Source: an uncultured Pirellulaceae bacterium
Lineage (GTDB): Bacteria > Planctomycetota > Planctomycetia > Pirellulales > Pirellulaceae
Direction of reading: 5' to 3'
DNA length: 64,000 bases
Assembly (NCBI GenBank): GCA_905480545.1
Contig: CAJQQR010000038.1
Coordinates: 42,632-106,631, forward strand
In this document: positions 37,772-46,704 of the stretch, one piece after another
How positions within the stretch are numbered: position 1 is the first letter of the stretch
Layout: each line of letters begins with the position of its first letter
Program-made: the position numbers and the translations under genes
Notes under the pieces: model-generated
The model's input: the letters and a program-made list of their open reading frames with translations, nothing else
Database searches by the model: none
Told to the model about the DNA's origin: nothing

Positions 37772-38430
37772 TCGTAACCATTGATGGGCCAGCCGGTGCA
37801 GGAAAAAGCACCGTTGCCAAACTCTTGGCTCGTGAATTGAACTTTCAGTATCTCGACACGGGTGCGATGTACCGCGCACTCGTTTTTTCAGCAATTCAAC
37901 GGAAGATTGATTTTTCCGATCCAGAATCGCTCGTCAAAAATTCACACAGCGTGAATCTGCGATTGGAATCAGAGAAGGTGATCATTGACGGCGTCGATGT
38001 ATCGACCGAAATCCGACTGCCCGAAATCGCGAAATACATTCGTTTTGTCGCAGACAATGAATTGATTCGCGAGCACCTGGTCAACATGCAGCGGCAAATC
38101 GCCGCCCACGACAATTTCGTTTGTGAGGGGCGTGATCAGGGGACGGTTGCATTCCCCGATTCCCAGTGCAAAATCTTTTTGACGGCGTCATCGACAGAAC
38201 GGGCGATCCGGCGACAACGGGATTTGGCCAACAAAGGGATCGTGATGGAGGTTGACGAAATCAAAAAAGATCAGGACGAACGCGACCAGCAGGATTACAA
38301 CCGAAAAGTTGGAAAATTAATCAAGGCTGATGACGCGATCGAAGTCATTACCGACGGACTTTCGCTGCAAGAGGTTGTTGAAACGCTTACTAGACTGGTC
38401 AATCAAAAATCTTCCGCAAACAACTTTTGA
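37765..38430 (+). CDS. cmk: Cytidylate kinase
   Basis: 221 residues. Phosphorylates CMP/dCMP with ATP. It has the P-loop IDGPAGAGKSTVAKLLAREL, then FQYLDTGAMYRALVF, the CMP-binding insert region, CEGRDQGTVAFPDSQCKIFL and the lid segment with ERAIRRQRDL. Family signatures are complete. In the common CEGRDIGT motif the Ile is Gln. It overlaps the GH38-like gene by 7 bp and lies 42 bp before plsC, a frequent cmk-plsC arrangement. Confidence 0.95.
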   Translation: MVIVTIDGPAGAGKSTVAKLLARELNFQYLDTGAMYRALVFSAIQRKIDFSDPESLVKNSHSVNLRLESEKVIIDGVDVSTEIRLPEIAKYIRFVADNELIREHLVNMQRQIAAHDNFVCEGRDQGTVAFPDSQCKIFLTASSTERAIRRQRDLANKGIVMEVDEIKKDQDERDQQDYNRKVGKLIKADDAIEVITDGLSLQEVVETLTRLVNQKSSANNF

Positions 38431-38472
38431 TGTGGATCAATTGCACATCACCGACCACTTAGCACCAACCGT

Positions 38473-39132
38473 ATGGCAAAAGAAAAAAAACATTCGCTAT
38501 TCAAACGACTGGTTTACATTTTCTGTAACAGTGTCACTCAATTGTTTGCGCTCGTCTATTTTCGATTTCGAGTCCATAAATCCGAGCGTTATCCACTCGA
38601 TGGCCCGGTGTTAATCTGCGCGAATCATCAAAGCCACATGGACCCCATTCTGGTTGCCAACGGTTGTACGCGCTATGTGGGTTTCGTAGCTCGCGAATCA
38701 CTGTTTAAGTTTAAACCATTCGGCTGGTTGATCACCACGCTGGGAGCCTTTCCGATTAATCGAGATGGTGGAATTGCGGGCATCAAGGAGACTCTCAAGC
38801 GGCTGAAACGCGGCGAAGTCGTTCTGATTTTTCCGGAAGGAACGCGGACGCCCGACGGAACGATTCAAAATTTCAAATCAGGATTCTGCGCAATTGCGAG
38901 GCGTTCAAAGGTCCCGATCGTTCCTGTGGCAATTGACGGCGCATACGATGCCTGGCCAAAGAATGCCGTGTTACCGCGTCCACGCTCGATCAAATTAAAA
39001 GTCGGCCATCCGATCAGATTCGAGGAATATGATTCGCTCTCCGATACCGAAATCACTGATCGTGTTCAAAGGAAAGTCGCCACATTGCAACAGGAACTCA
39101 ATTCGAAACCCTCGGAAAACATTCCCAATTGA
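38473..39132 (+). CDS. plsC: 1-acyl-sn-glycerol-3-phosphate acyltransferase
   Basis: 219 residues. A short hydrophobic N-terminus (YIFCNSVTQLFALVYF) anchors it to the membrane. Motif I is NHQSHMD (HX4D), motif III is FPEGTRTPDG, and VPIVPVAIDGAY gives motif IV. It acylates lysophosphatidate to phosphatidate in phospholipid synthesis. It is part of the cmk-plsC unit. Confidence 0.92.
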   Translation: MAKEKKHSLFKRLVYIFCNSVTQLFALVYFRFRVHKSERYPLDGPVLICANHQSHMDPILVANGCTRYVGFVARESLFKFKPFGWLITTLGAFPINRDGGIAGIKETLKRLKRGEVVLIFPEGTRTPDGTIQNFKSGFCAIARRSKVPIVPVAIDGAYDAWPKNAVLPRPRSIKLKVGHPIRFEEYDSLSDTEITDRVQRKVATLQQELNSKPSENIPN

Positions 39133-39359
39133 CTCAAAATACGCAATTCGCTCGCCAGTCCACTGCCAACGCCTCACGTGAGCGTTGAGTTAACAAAACC
39201 CGAAGATCATTCATTCCTATTTTGCTTACTATTTGACAGATTGTCGATTTCGACTAACTTTCACGATTTGCACCGGCGCCCCAATACCTGCTTTTGACGC
39301 GGGTTATCGAAAATTCCAAAACCCGTTGCCTCCCAACCAACTCAATTCATTCCAAAAAT

Positions 39360-40655
39360 ATGCGTAGAAATATCGTTCACGAAGGTGCGGAAAACCTGAA
39401 ATACGAAATCCGCGAGATTGTCTCCGTTGCCACCCAGCTGCAGGACATGGGTGTCCAAATTACTTGGGAAAACATTGGTGATCCGATTGAGAAAGGTGAA
39501 GCGCCACCGACTTGGATTCGCGAAATCGTTTCGGAAATTGCTGCCGATCCGAAATCTTGGGGTTATTGCAACACCGCTGGTGTCTTGGAAACTCGCGAAT
39601 TTCTGGCCAATCAAGTCAGTGAACGCGGCGGAGTCAAAATTACGCCCAACGAAATCAACTTTTACAATGGACTTGGTGATGCTGTCGCAAAAGTCTACGG
39701 ATTATTGCGTAGAGAGGCCCGGATTCTGGGCCCTTCGCCTGCTTACAGCACACATTCGTCCGCGGAAGCTGCGCACTCGGGTTATAGCCATACTACGTAT
39801 AAGCTCGATCCGAAGAATGGATGGATGCCGGATATGCAAGAGATCCGCAAGAAGGCAAAACACAACGATTCGATTGCCGGGATCCTACTGCTCTCACCGG
39901 ACAACCCAACGGGTGCGGTTTACCCCAGAGAAATATTAGATGAGTTCGCAGCAATCGCCAAGGAAAATGATCTATTTATCATCGCCGATGAAATTTATGC
40001 AAATATCGTCTTTAACGGTTCGCCTGCATTGCATGCGAGCGAATGGATCGGCGATGTTCCGGCGTTGGCGATGAAAGGAATTTCGAAGGAGTATCCGTGG
40101 CCCGGCTCCCGATGCGGATGGCTAGAAATTTTAAACAAGGACAAGGACGCAAACTTTGCTGCCTACGCGGATAGCTTGTTAGCGGCAAAACGACTCGAAG
40201 TTTCCTCCACGACTTTACCCCAACTTTCCATTCCGAAAGTCATGGGCGATGCACGATACCCAGATCATCTTGAGCGTCGAAAATCACAATTCGCCGATCG
40301 AGCCAACGAAGTCGAATCAACATTTTCGGAAGTTGATGAAGTCATTGTAAACAAACCAGGTGGTGCGTTTTATTACACCGTGATGTTTAAGGACAACGTT
40401 TTGAATGATTCTCAGACGTTATCCATCAGCGATCCTGCCGTGAAGAAACTGATCGAAGATAAAGTCGAGAATGTCGAACCCGATAAACGTTTCGTTTACT
40501 ACTTGATGGGTGCAACCGGCATTGTTGTTGTTCCGCTCTCAGGGTTTCAATGCAAACACCCGGGCTTCCGCGCAACTTTGCTGGAGCACAACGATCAAAA
40601 GCGAGCTTGGATTTTTAAAACTCTGCGAGAAAAAATCGCCGAATACATCGGTTGA
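39360..40655 (+). CDS. Class I/II PLP-dependent aminotransferase
   Basis: 431 residues from the ATG at 39360; a longer frame from 39294 adds a Ser/Thr/Asn-rich leader with no homology and is not preferred. Fold-type I features are NFYNGLGDAVAKVYGLL, LLSPDNPTGAVYP, FIIADEIYANIVF (PLP Asp and Tyr) and the Schiff-base Lys in AMKGISKEYPWPGSRCGW. The SKEYPWPG context is typical of alanine/aspartate-type aminotransferases. It stands after cmk-plsC with a 227-bp gap, so it is probably transcribed separately. Substrate not determined. Confidence 0.88.
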   Translation: MRRNIVHEGAENLKYEIREIVSVATQLQDMGVQITWENIGDPIEKGEAPPTWIREIVSEIAADPKSWGYCNTAGVLETREFLANQVSERGGVKITPNEINFYNGLGDAVAKVYGLLRREARILGPSPAYSTHSSAEAAHSGYSHTTYKLDPKNGWMPDMQEIRKKAKHNDSIAGILLLSPDNPTGAVYPREILDEFAAIAKENDLFIIADEIYANIVFNGSPALHASEWIGDVPALAMKGISKEYPWPGSRCGWLEILNKDKDANFAAYADSLLAAKRLEVSSTTLPQLSIPKVMGDARYPDHLERRKSQFADRANEVESTFSEVDEVIVNKPGGAFYYTVMFKDNVLNDSQTLSISDPAVKKLIEDKVENVEPDKRFVYYLMGATGIVVVPLSGFQCKHPGFRATLLEHNDQKRAWIFKTLREKIAEYIG

Positions 40656-41146
40656 TCGCTTGGCGATATGCTGCCATGCACTCTTCGACGAGTCCTCCCC
40701 TGATCCGCTCGATGTGGCACAGTTGCAATAGAGTGGCACAGTTGCAATATGCAATAGAGCGATAGAGTTGCAAGAAGTGGACCATGATCACTTGGTCTCT
40801 CATCGCCAATCGAGTTCCGCAGCATAGTGTTTTCCCTATGCGTTCTTGGTAGCCCAATCGAACAATAGTTTGGCAACGCTAGCAGAAATCGTTGCTTTTC
40901 CAAACGCATACGCAAGATATTCGCCTCGTATTAATTCTTTTTCTTTCTTAAACTCAACTGTTAACTGCATGGAAATAACGTTTTGTTGCTGCTGATCATT
41001 CTTCAGCACCGCAAACGCCCAAACATTTGTTCAAACTTACCACTCAAAAAGACGATATGACCATTCATAAGTGGAATAATCAGACGGATCGGTCTATCTA
41101 TGACAATCGGCCAGATCGACATGCAGTATTGTTGGGGGAAATATTT
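40656..41146. other. Intergenic region with a 19-bp tandem repeat
   Basis: About 490 bp with no convincing gene. It holds two copies of a 19-bp unit (40714-40749) followed by further fragments of it (TGCAATAGAG, ATAGAGTTGC). Confidence 0.5.
40714..40749. repeat. 19-bp tandem duplication
   Basis: GTGGCACAGTTGCAATA recurs with a 19-bp period (40714-40730, 40733-40749), and degenerate pieces of the same unit continue to about 40771. Noncoding. Confidence 0.8.
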
Positions 41147-42127
41147 ATGGATCAGAATGTAACGACGTCAAACCCATGCTGCCTGACGGGTAGCCGCGAT
41201 GGCTTAATTGTCTGCAATAAGGACCGACACGGTCAGGATTTGCGGACGGTCATCTGCAGAGACAGCGGCCTGGTCTTCACTGACCCGCGTCCCACTCCCG
41301 AGCAAATCAAAAGATTCTATTCGGACGAGTATCGTCAAAGCTACAAAGGCACCATGACCCCGAAGCCAAAACATGTGCTCCGCGCTGGACGATTGGCTCA
41401 GGAACGATTGGAAGAAATCAAAGACTTCCTAAAACCTGGGTCATCAATTCTCGATGTTGGATCGGGAGGGGGTGAGTTTGTTTACACATGCAAATTAAAC
41501 GGGTGGGATGCGTCCGGAATCGAGCCCAACAAGGGTTACGCGAATTTTTCCGTTGACGAATATGGAATCGATGTCGATTGCAATTTCTACGACGAAGTCA
41601 AATTCAAACAAGAATCATTCGATACGATTACGATGTTCCACGTTTTGGAGCATTTGGAAGATCCGGTTGGCTCAATCTCACAACTGACAAAGTTCCTCAA
41701 GACAGACGGAACATTTATCGTTGAAGTCCCCAATGTGGAATATACAGACACTGCTCCCAATCAAAAGTGGCATGTCGGTCATCTATACAACTTCAATCTT
41801 CAAACGCTGCAAGCTGTCGGCTTAAAAGCTGGCCTAGAGCCAATTCGCACCTACTTCACTGGATTCGGTTCCAGTTTGTTTACCGTCTTCCGCAAGACAG
41901 ATAAACCGCAAAGTATTTCAATGGCTGAAATGCTCAAGGGTAGTTTCGAAAACAGTTTGGAAATCCTGAAACGACACACAACTCTTTCCCATTATATGCA
42001 TTTACACGTTCCAATTCGCCGATGTGTTTCAAGGATATATCGCACAATTAATGAAAAAATTGCGACTCGAAATTCGGGCAAACCGAGAGAAATTCTTGAA
42101 TCACTCGTAACAGCCCCAACCGTTTGA
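41147..42127 (+). CDS. Class I SAM-dependent methyltransferase with N-terminal Cys-rich segment
   Basis: 326 residues from the ATG at 41147, chosen for the GGGGGAAA just upstream; in-frame starts at 41057 (ATG) and 41027 (TTG) are possible. Residues about 10-50 contain several Cys (PCCLTG, IVCNKDRHG, TVICRDSGLVF) resembling the zinc-ribbon front of sugar-modifying methyltransferases. The Rossmann core has SSILDVGSGGGEFVYTCKLN (motif I), GIEPNKGYA and FHVLEHLEDP (motif for methyltransf_23). It may modify a sugar or lipid of the cell surface; substrate unknown. A strong terminator follows. Confidence 0.8.
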   Translation: MDQNVTTSNPCCLTGSRDGLIVCNKDRHGQDLRTVICRDSGLVFTDPRPTPEQIKRFYSDEYRQSYKGTMTPKPKHVLRAGRLAQERLEEIKDFLKPGSSILDVGSGGGEFVYTCKLNGWDASGIEPNKGYANFSVDEYGIDVDCNFYDEVKFKQESFDTITMFHVLEHLEDPVGSISQLTKFLKTDGTFIVEVPNVEYTDTAPNQKWHVGHLYNFNLQTLQAVGLKAGLEPIRTYFTGFGSSLFTVFRKTDKPQSISMAEMLKGSFENSLEILKRHTTLSHYMHLHVPIRRCVSRIYRTINEKIATRNSGKPREILESLVTAPTV

Positions 42128-42173
42128 TAGTTCGGTAGGATGCGTCAACTGCGAAACCAAAAACTGAATACAG

Positions 42174-42204
42174 AAAAGGCGTCCATAGTGGCGCCTTTTT
42201 TTTT
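42174..42204 (+). terminator. Rho-independent terminator
   Basis: AAAAGGCG...CGCCTTTT with an inner CCA/TGG stem and a run of nine T, 47 bp after the methyltransferase stop. Confidence 0.9.
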
Positions 42205-42579
42205 GGCAATCCAAGCGTTTGTCACTGTGTCAAAACACACCCGATGTCGATTGCCAGACACTCGTATTGGTGGTACTGAGTTTGACAGATGCATCTACGC
42301 GATTTGGGATGGCAACGCCATTCCGAAAGTACTTGATGCCTGAATCTCGCGTGACGAATCGGTTATCGCTTTTTGCAAGACAGCAAGGACGAGCGCCACG
42401 CAACCAACTTTGGCAACCAACTTTGGCAACCACGACTGGCAGGGTAAATCAAGCTGCAGCATTACGCATCGATCTTCAGCCAGATCATACTTGAACCGTC
42501 AAGTTTGAGGACCTGAAACCCAAGACTCCTCCATGTAAAGCGATACATCCTGAAGGAGGGGACAAACAAACTTGCGGTC
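42205..42579. other. Intergenic region
   Basis: About 375 bp between the terminator and the convergent channel gene. It holds a 13-bp duplication (42401-42426) and no convincing gene. Confidence 0.5.
42401..42426. repeat. 13-bp tandem duplication
   Basis: CAACCAACTTTGG twice exactly (42401-42413, 42414-42426), noncoding. Confidence 0.85.
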
Positions 42580-43020
42580 CTAACGCTTTTTCTCGGCATC
42601 GAAACGACGGTGCCAAACCCGTTCGACAACCGAGAACAACAACGCTGTGCTCCATCCGAACACTAACAGTCCTGTCATGGCTTGGCAGGCACTAAGCATT
42701 CTCCACCTTCCATCGATCACAATGTCACCGTACCCAAGTGTCGTAAACGTAACCGTTGAAAAATAAACAGCCTCTTCGAAATTTGCGAATTCCCTTCCAC
42801 CGACGGCTATTAAGTAGGTGGTTGCCCAGACAGTCGTCTCACAAATATGAATGACCAGAAGTCCAGATGCCGCAATCGACAACGCCTTTAAATCACCAAA
42901 TCGGTTTTGAAAGGATACGGCTTTGCTTTGAAGCAAACGGATCAGTGCGGCAGTTCCCACCGCGTGAATCGAAATTGTGACGACTGCAAGTAAGAATCCG
43001 ATTCCAATGGCGATCAGCAT
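42580..43020 (-). CDS. Small potassium-channel-like protein
   Basis: 146 residues with an N-terminal membrane segment (MLIAIGIGFLLAVVTISIHA), a second (ALSIAASGLLVIHICETT), a pore loop with the K+ selectivity filter (TVTFTTLGYGD), and a final segment (AMTGLLVFGWSTALLFSVVE). The TxGYG filter makes ion selectivity for K+ likely. It has no cytosolic regulatory domain (no RCK). It is a single gene, read away from the alcohol dehydrogenase gene by about 175 bp. Confidence 0.85.
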   Translation of the reverse strand: MLIAIGIGFLLAVVTISIHAVGTAALIRLLQSKAVSFQNRFGDLKALSIAASGLLVIHICETTVWATTYLIAVGGREFANFEEAVYFSTVTFTTLGYGDIVIDGRWRMLSACQAMTGLLVFGWSTALLFSVVERVWHRRFDAEKKR

Positions 43021-43195
43021 TTTGGCAATTCGATTAAATAGGGTTGCGTGTTGTTAACAAGTAAAATTTCGTGCATTCGATCTCGCGGCCGGGTTGCAAT
43101 CCAGAGTGAATTAAAGTGGTTCAGGGTGGATCGCATTGGCAAAAACGACCGCTGATCGCTCATTTGCGGACAACGTCATCAGAAACGATCCTGCC

Positions 43196-44164
43196 TTATT
43201 CAACTTCAATTACTGCCTTGATCAAATTCGGGACATCGCGAAGGTTTTTGAATTCGCTTTCGACTCCGGCCAGACTCAGACGGTGATTGATCCAGGGGGC
43301 GGTATTGATCGCGCCATTTTCGATTTTGGAAATGATCTCAGGAAACATCCCATAACTGTTTCGACTGGATAACAACGTCATCTCACGGCGATGAAACGTC
43401 GGATCGTGGAACGAAATATCGCCCTGAATCAAACCGACAAGCACTAATTTTCCGGCAAAATGAACGAGTTCAAAACTCTTTTCCATCGCACCCTTATTTC
43501 CGGTTGCGTCAAAGACGACCTCGAATCGATCGCTCCCTACATCCGTTGTCACTTTGGCTCCCATTGATTCTGCGAATTCCAGCCGTGAAGCGGAGATATC
43601 CAACATATGAACGTCAGCCCCATTGGCCAAGGCAAACTGCAATACAGCCAGGCCGATCGGCCCGGCGCCAACAATCAAAACCGATTGTCCCGCTTGAATG
43701 TCCGCCCGTTTAACCGCGTTCGCTCCAATCCCAAGCGTTTCAACAAGTGCGAGTTGATCGACAGTGAGATCAGATGATTTAAAGAGCAACTTTGGGTCAA
43801 CGGACAGAAACTTTTGCATGCCGCCATCTACGTGAACGCCCAGCACTTTCAACGACTCGCAACAATTTGATCTTCCCAATCGACATGAATGGCAGTCACC
43901 ACATGCCAGATACGGCTCGACCGCACACAAATCTCCGGCAACAACGCCACATCCGTCAGGCGCATTCAACACTTCCACCCCCAACTCATGCCCTAGCACG
44001 CGAGGATATTCGAAAAACGGCTGACGCCCCGCAAAGGCGTGAAGGTCCGTACCGCAGACTCCGATACTTTTGACTTGAACCAACGCCATATCGACACACG
44101 GTTTTGGCTCAGCGATGTCGTGCGTAAAAAATTCACCCGGTTGTTTTAATACAATTTGCTTCAT
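43196..44164 (-). CDS. Zinc-dependent alcohol dehydrogenase (MDR family)
   Basis: 322 residues. GroES-like N-terminal domain with the catalytic-zinc ligands in GVCGTDLHAFAG and LGHELGVEV, and the structural-zinc cluster CGDCHSCRLGRSNCC. The Rossmann half shows VLIVGAGPIGLAVLQFALAN. It oxidises or reduces a secondary alcohol; the subfamily resembles RspB/sugar-acid dehydrogenases (about 340 residues) but the substrate cannot be read from sequence. It lies just upstream of the channel gene on the same strand. Confidence 0.88.
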   Translation of the reverse strand: MKQIVLKQPGEFFTHDIAEPKPCVDMALVQVKSIGVCGTDLHAFAGRQPFFEYPRVLGHELGVEVLNAPDGCGVVAGDLCAVEPYLACGDCHSCRLGRSNCCESLKVLGVHVDGGMQKFLSVDPKLLFKSSDLTVDQLALVETLGIGANAVKRADIQAGQSVLIVGAGPIGLAVLQFALANGADVHMLDISASRLEFAESMGAKVTTDVGSDRFEVVFDATGNKGAMEKSFELVHFAGKLVLVGLIQGDISFHDPTFHRREMTLLSSRNSYGMFPEIISKIENGAINTAPWINHRLSLAGVESEFKNLRDVPNLIKAVIEVE

Positions 44165-44241
44165 CGCAGCTTTCGATTTTTTAAATTAATTTTGCAATAC
44201 GCGAGTCACATTTCCGGCACAAAGTGTTGACCACAAGCCAG

Positions 44242-46626
44242 CTACTTGATCGCATCCAAGACGTTGGAAAAATCATCGGTCCACGGAACGCCACGGCTGG
44301 ACTTCTTTGTCGGTTTCCAGTTTGTTTGAGCTCCGATCGGCAATCCTGTGGCCGAAAGCTCCTTTGCCATAACGACATAACTGGCAGCTGCCTTACCCGT
44401 ACTGAATTCTTCCTCAGTCACTTCACGATCATGGAACGTAGCCGATTGCAGTTCAGCAGCCACCGCAAGATCCCCCAGAATGGGCTCAAGGTCAAAGAAT
44501 TGATTGCTGATGTGAAATGCCATCAATCCGTTTGGCGCTAGTTTCGTGCGATAAGTTTCGATCGCTTCATTCGTCAAAAGATGCATTGGAATCGCATCTG
44601 AACTGAACGCATCAAAAACGATTAGATCAAACTTGCCATCTGTTGCGCCCGCCAACTTCAATCTTCCATCCCCAAGAACAATTTCATAATTTTCTGTTCC
44701 GCAGTTGCTAAGAAACGTGAAAAACTTTGGATTTTCAGCGATCTCTTTTACCACCGGATCGATTTCAAAAAAAGTAAAATACTGACCCGGTTTCCAATAA
44801 CATGCGGCAGTCCCGGCACCCAACCCGACAACGCCAACCTCTTTGAACATGCGTCTTTGTTGCCCTAAATCAAAGATCTCTCCGAGCGGTCCATTGCGGT
44901 GATAATAAGAGGTTGGCTGCTGCAGTAATTCCGGTCGATCTGGATCGGTCGTCTGAAGCCCATGCACAGTCTTGCCGTGATATAAACGCTTTTGCAAACC
45001 TGCTGGACCGTCAACGACTCGGTTCACACCGAAAAAGCTGCGTTTCGTGTAGAGTACCGTTTCGCCGGCCTGCGGTGGTTCAAGCTGCGAAAAGATCAAC
45101 AAAAAACCGAGTGGAAACGCAAACCACCGGGGTTGGTTCATAAAATAGCAGGCGCACAAAAGTCCCAGCGAAACAATCGCGACAATCGTCAAGGATAAAG
45201 TTCCTTGAAATTCGAAAATCTGCGCCATCACGGCAATGGTGATTCCGAAAATCAAAAACAAGCCAAGCTGTAATTTTTTTTCCGCTTCGCCGTCGTCTAC
45301 GTCCGACGTTCGTGCGTCCGTTTTTAAAATCTTTGACGAAGGCGTTGACCGGTTTTTAAGCTGCGAAGTTTTTTTCCGTCTACTTTTGTTTGGCGAAGTA
45401 TTTTGAATTTCAAGTGATTGAGTCGAGTTGGTTGTTTCGACGTCAATCGAAGCCCCACCCGAACCAAAAGTCGGCCGCAACAAACAGGCAACCATCAACG
45501 TAATTGGATACTCTAAAACCCAAGGAAACAAAATCGGTGCAATGAGTCCGTTGAACACGCCGCCCAGTAAGCCGCCAAATGAAACCCAAAAATAGAATTC
45601 GGTTAGATCCTTCGCCGCCGGTTTCCTACTTGCAAGCTCAAGGTGACAAACCATTGATCCCACAAAGAACACCAACAAATGCAATCCCATCAAAGGAATC
45701 CCCGCATTGAAAATTGTCGAAGCTGCCAGGATCAACATCACGATTGGAAACGCCCGTGAAACCCACGAGTAGCGAATGAAGGGTTGGTCAGAAAACGCAA
45801 TGATGAAAGTGATGAGATAAAGCGTGAGAGGAATGATCCAGAGAATCGGCATAGGAGAAATGTCGGTCGTCAAGTAACTCGTCACACCCAGCATCCAACT
45901 GGACGGCACAAACGAAAGTGCAATCCATAAAAGACGCGAAGTCCAGCATATGTCCTGCTGTGGTGCGACCTTCAGATCAGGTTCATTGCCAACTTCTTCC
46001 GTAACACCATCAGATTTGACGGCGGCTTTTTCGCGTTTCGCCACCAAAACAAAATAGGCGCAGACCCCCATCGAAATCACAAACAGGATGTAACCATATT
46101 TCCAAGTTAATGTCTGCATTTTCAATCGCAGAATCCGTTCGACCAAAAACGGATACGACAACAATGCGACCATACTGCCAATGTTGCTCGCCGAATACAA
46201 AAAATACGGATTTCCCGACCGTTGATGATTCGTGGCCGCAAACCATTGCTGAAGCATTGGACTGGTCGCCGAAACCGCAAAAAACGGACCACCAACCACC
46301 AAAAACAGTAATCCAAGCAACGAAAAGATCGGTGTGGTACCGGTTGGTGGCACCCAATCATTTGGAATTGAAATGACTGGCAAAAACAAAATGGCGATTA
46401 GCACAAACAAATGCAATACCGCCTGCGATCTTGTGCCCAGCAACCTGTGGGTGGCGTGAGCATAAGCGTATCCGGCCAACAGAATGCCTTGAAAGAACAG
46501 CATGCAAGTGTTCCACACGGCCGGTGAACCACCCAACAGTGGCAATACCATTTTCGCAAACAACGGCTGAATCAGAAACAGAAGCCCGGCGCCAAGGAAA
46601 ATCGCAACTCGAAAAAAATGCAGCAT
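44242..46626 (-). CDS. Polytopic membrane protein with spermidine-synthase-like domain
   Basis: 794 residues. The first two thirds are hydrophobic, with many predicted membrane segments (from FFRVAIFLGAGLLFLIQPLF on) broken by a charged loop rich in Lys/Ser/Thr around residue 400-440. The C-terminal about 270 residues form a spermidine synthase-like Rossmann domain: GVVGLGAGTAACYWKPG, FFEIDP, VLGDGRLKL and VFDAFSSDAIPMHLL. Such fusions of a transporter-like part with an aminopropyltransferase-like domain are common in environmental bacteria and have no proven substrate. It is likely in the inner membrane. The next gene is about 78 bp away on the same strand. Confidence 0.85.
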   Translation of the reverse strand: MLHFFRVAIFLGAGLLFLIQPLFAKMVLPLLGGSPAVWNTCMLFFQGILLAGYAYAHATHRLLGTRSQAVLHLFVLIAILFLPVISIPNDWVPPTGTTPIFSLLGLLFLVVGGPFFAVSATSPMLQQWFAATNHQRSGNPYFLYSASNIGSMVALLSYPFLVERILRLKMQTLTWKYGYILFVISMGVCAYFVLVAKREKAAVKSDGVTEEVGNEPDLKVAPQQDICWTSRLLWIALSFVPSSWMLGVTSYLTTDISPMPILWIIPLTLYLITFIIAFSDQPFIRYSWVSRAFPIVMLILAASTIFNAGIPLMGLHLLVFFVGSMVCHLELASRKPAAKDLTEFYFWVSFGGLLGGVFNGLIAPILFPWVLEYPITLMVACLLRPTFGSGGASIDVETTNSTQSLEIQNTSPNKSRRKKTSQLKNRSTPSSKILKTDARTSDVDDGEAEKKLQLGLFLIFGITIAVMAQIFEFQGTLSLTIVAIVSLGLLCACYFMNQPRWFAFPLGFLLIFSQLEPPQAGETVLYTKRSFFGVNRVVDGPAGLQKRLYHGKTVHGLQTTDPDRPELLQQPTSYYHRNGPLGEIFDLGQQRRMFKEVGVVGLGAGTAACYWKPGQYFTFFEIDPVVKEIAENPKFFTFLSNCGTENYEIVLGDGRLKLAGATDGKFDLIVFDAFSSDAIPMHLLTNEAIETYRTKLAPNGLMAFHISNQFFDLEPILGDLAVAAELQSATFHDREVTEEEFSTGKAAASYVVMAKELSATGLPIGAQTNWKPTKKSSRGVPWTDDFSNVLDAIK

Positions 46627-46704
46627 AAGGTTTGTTTAGTTTCTAACGTAACGCGACCGAATAACGCATCGAGGAAAAGCCAATGTCAATTGTCATACTG
46701 AACC

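Noticed and set aside
40714..40771. Repeats considered as a CRISPR array or attachment site
   Set aside because: Period is only 19 bp with no spacers; it is a simple tandem duplication with decayed copies.
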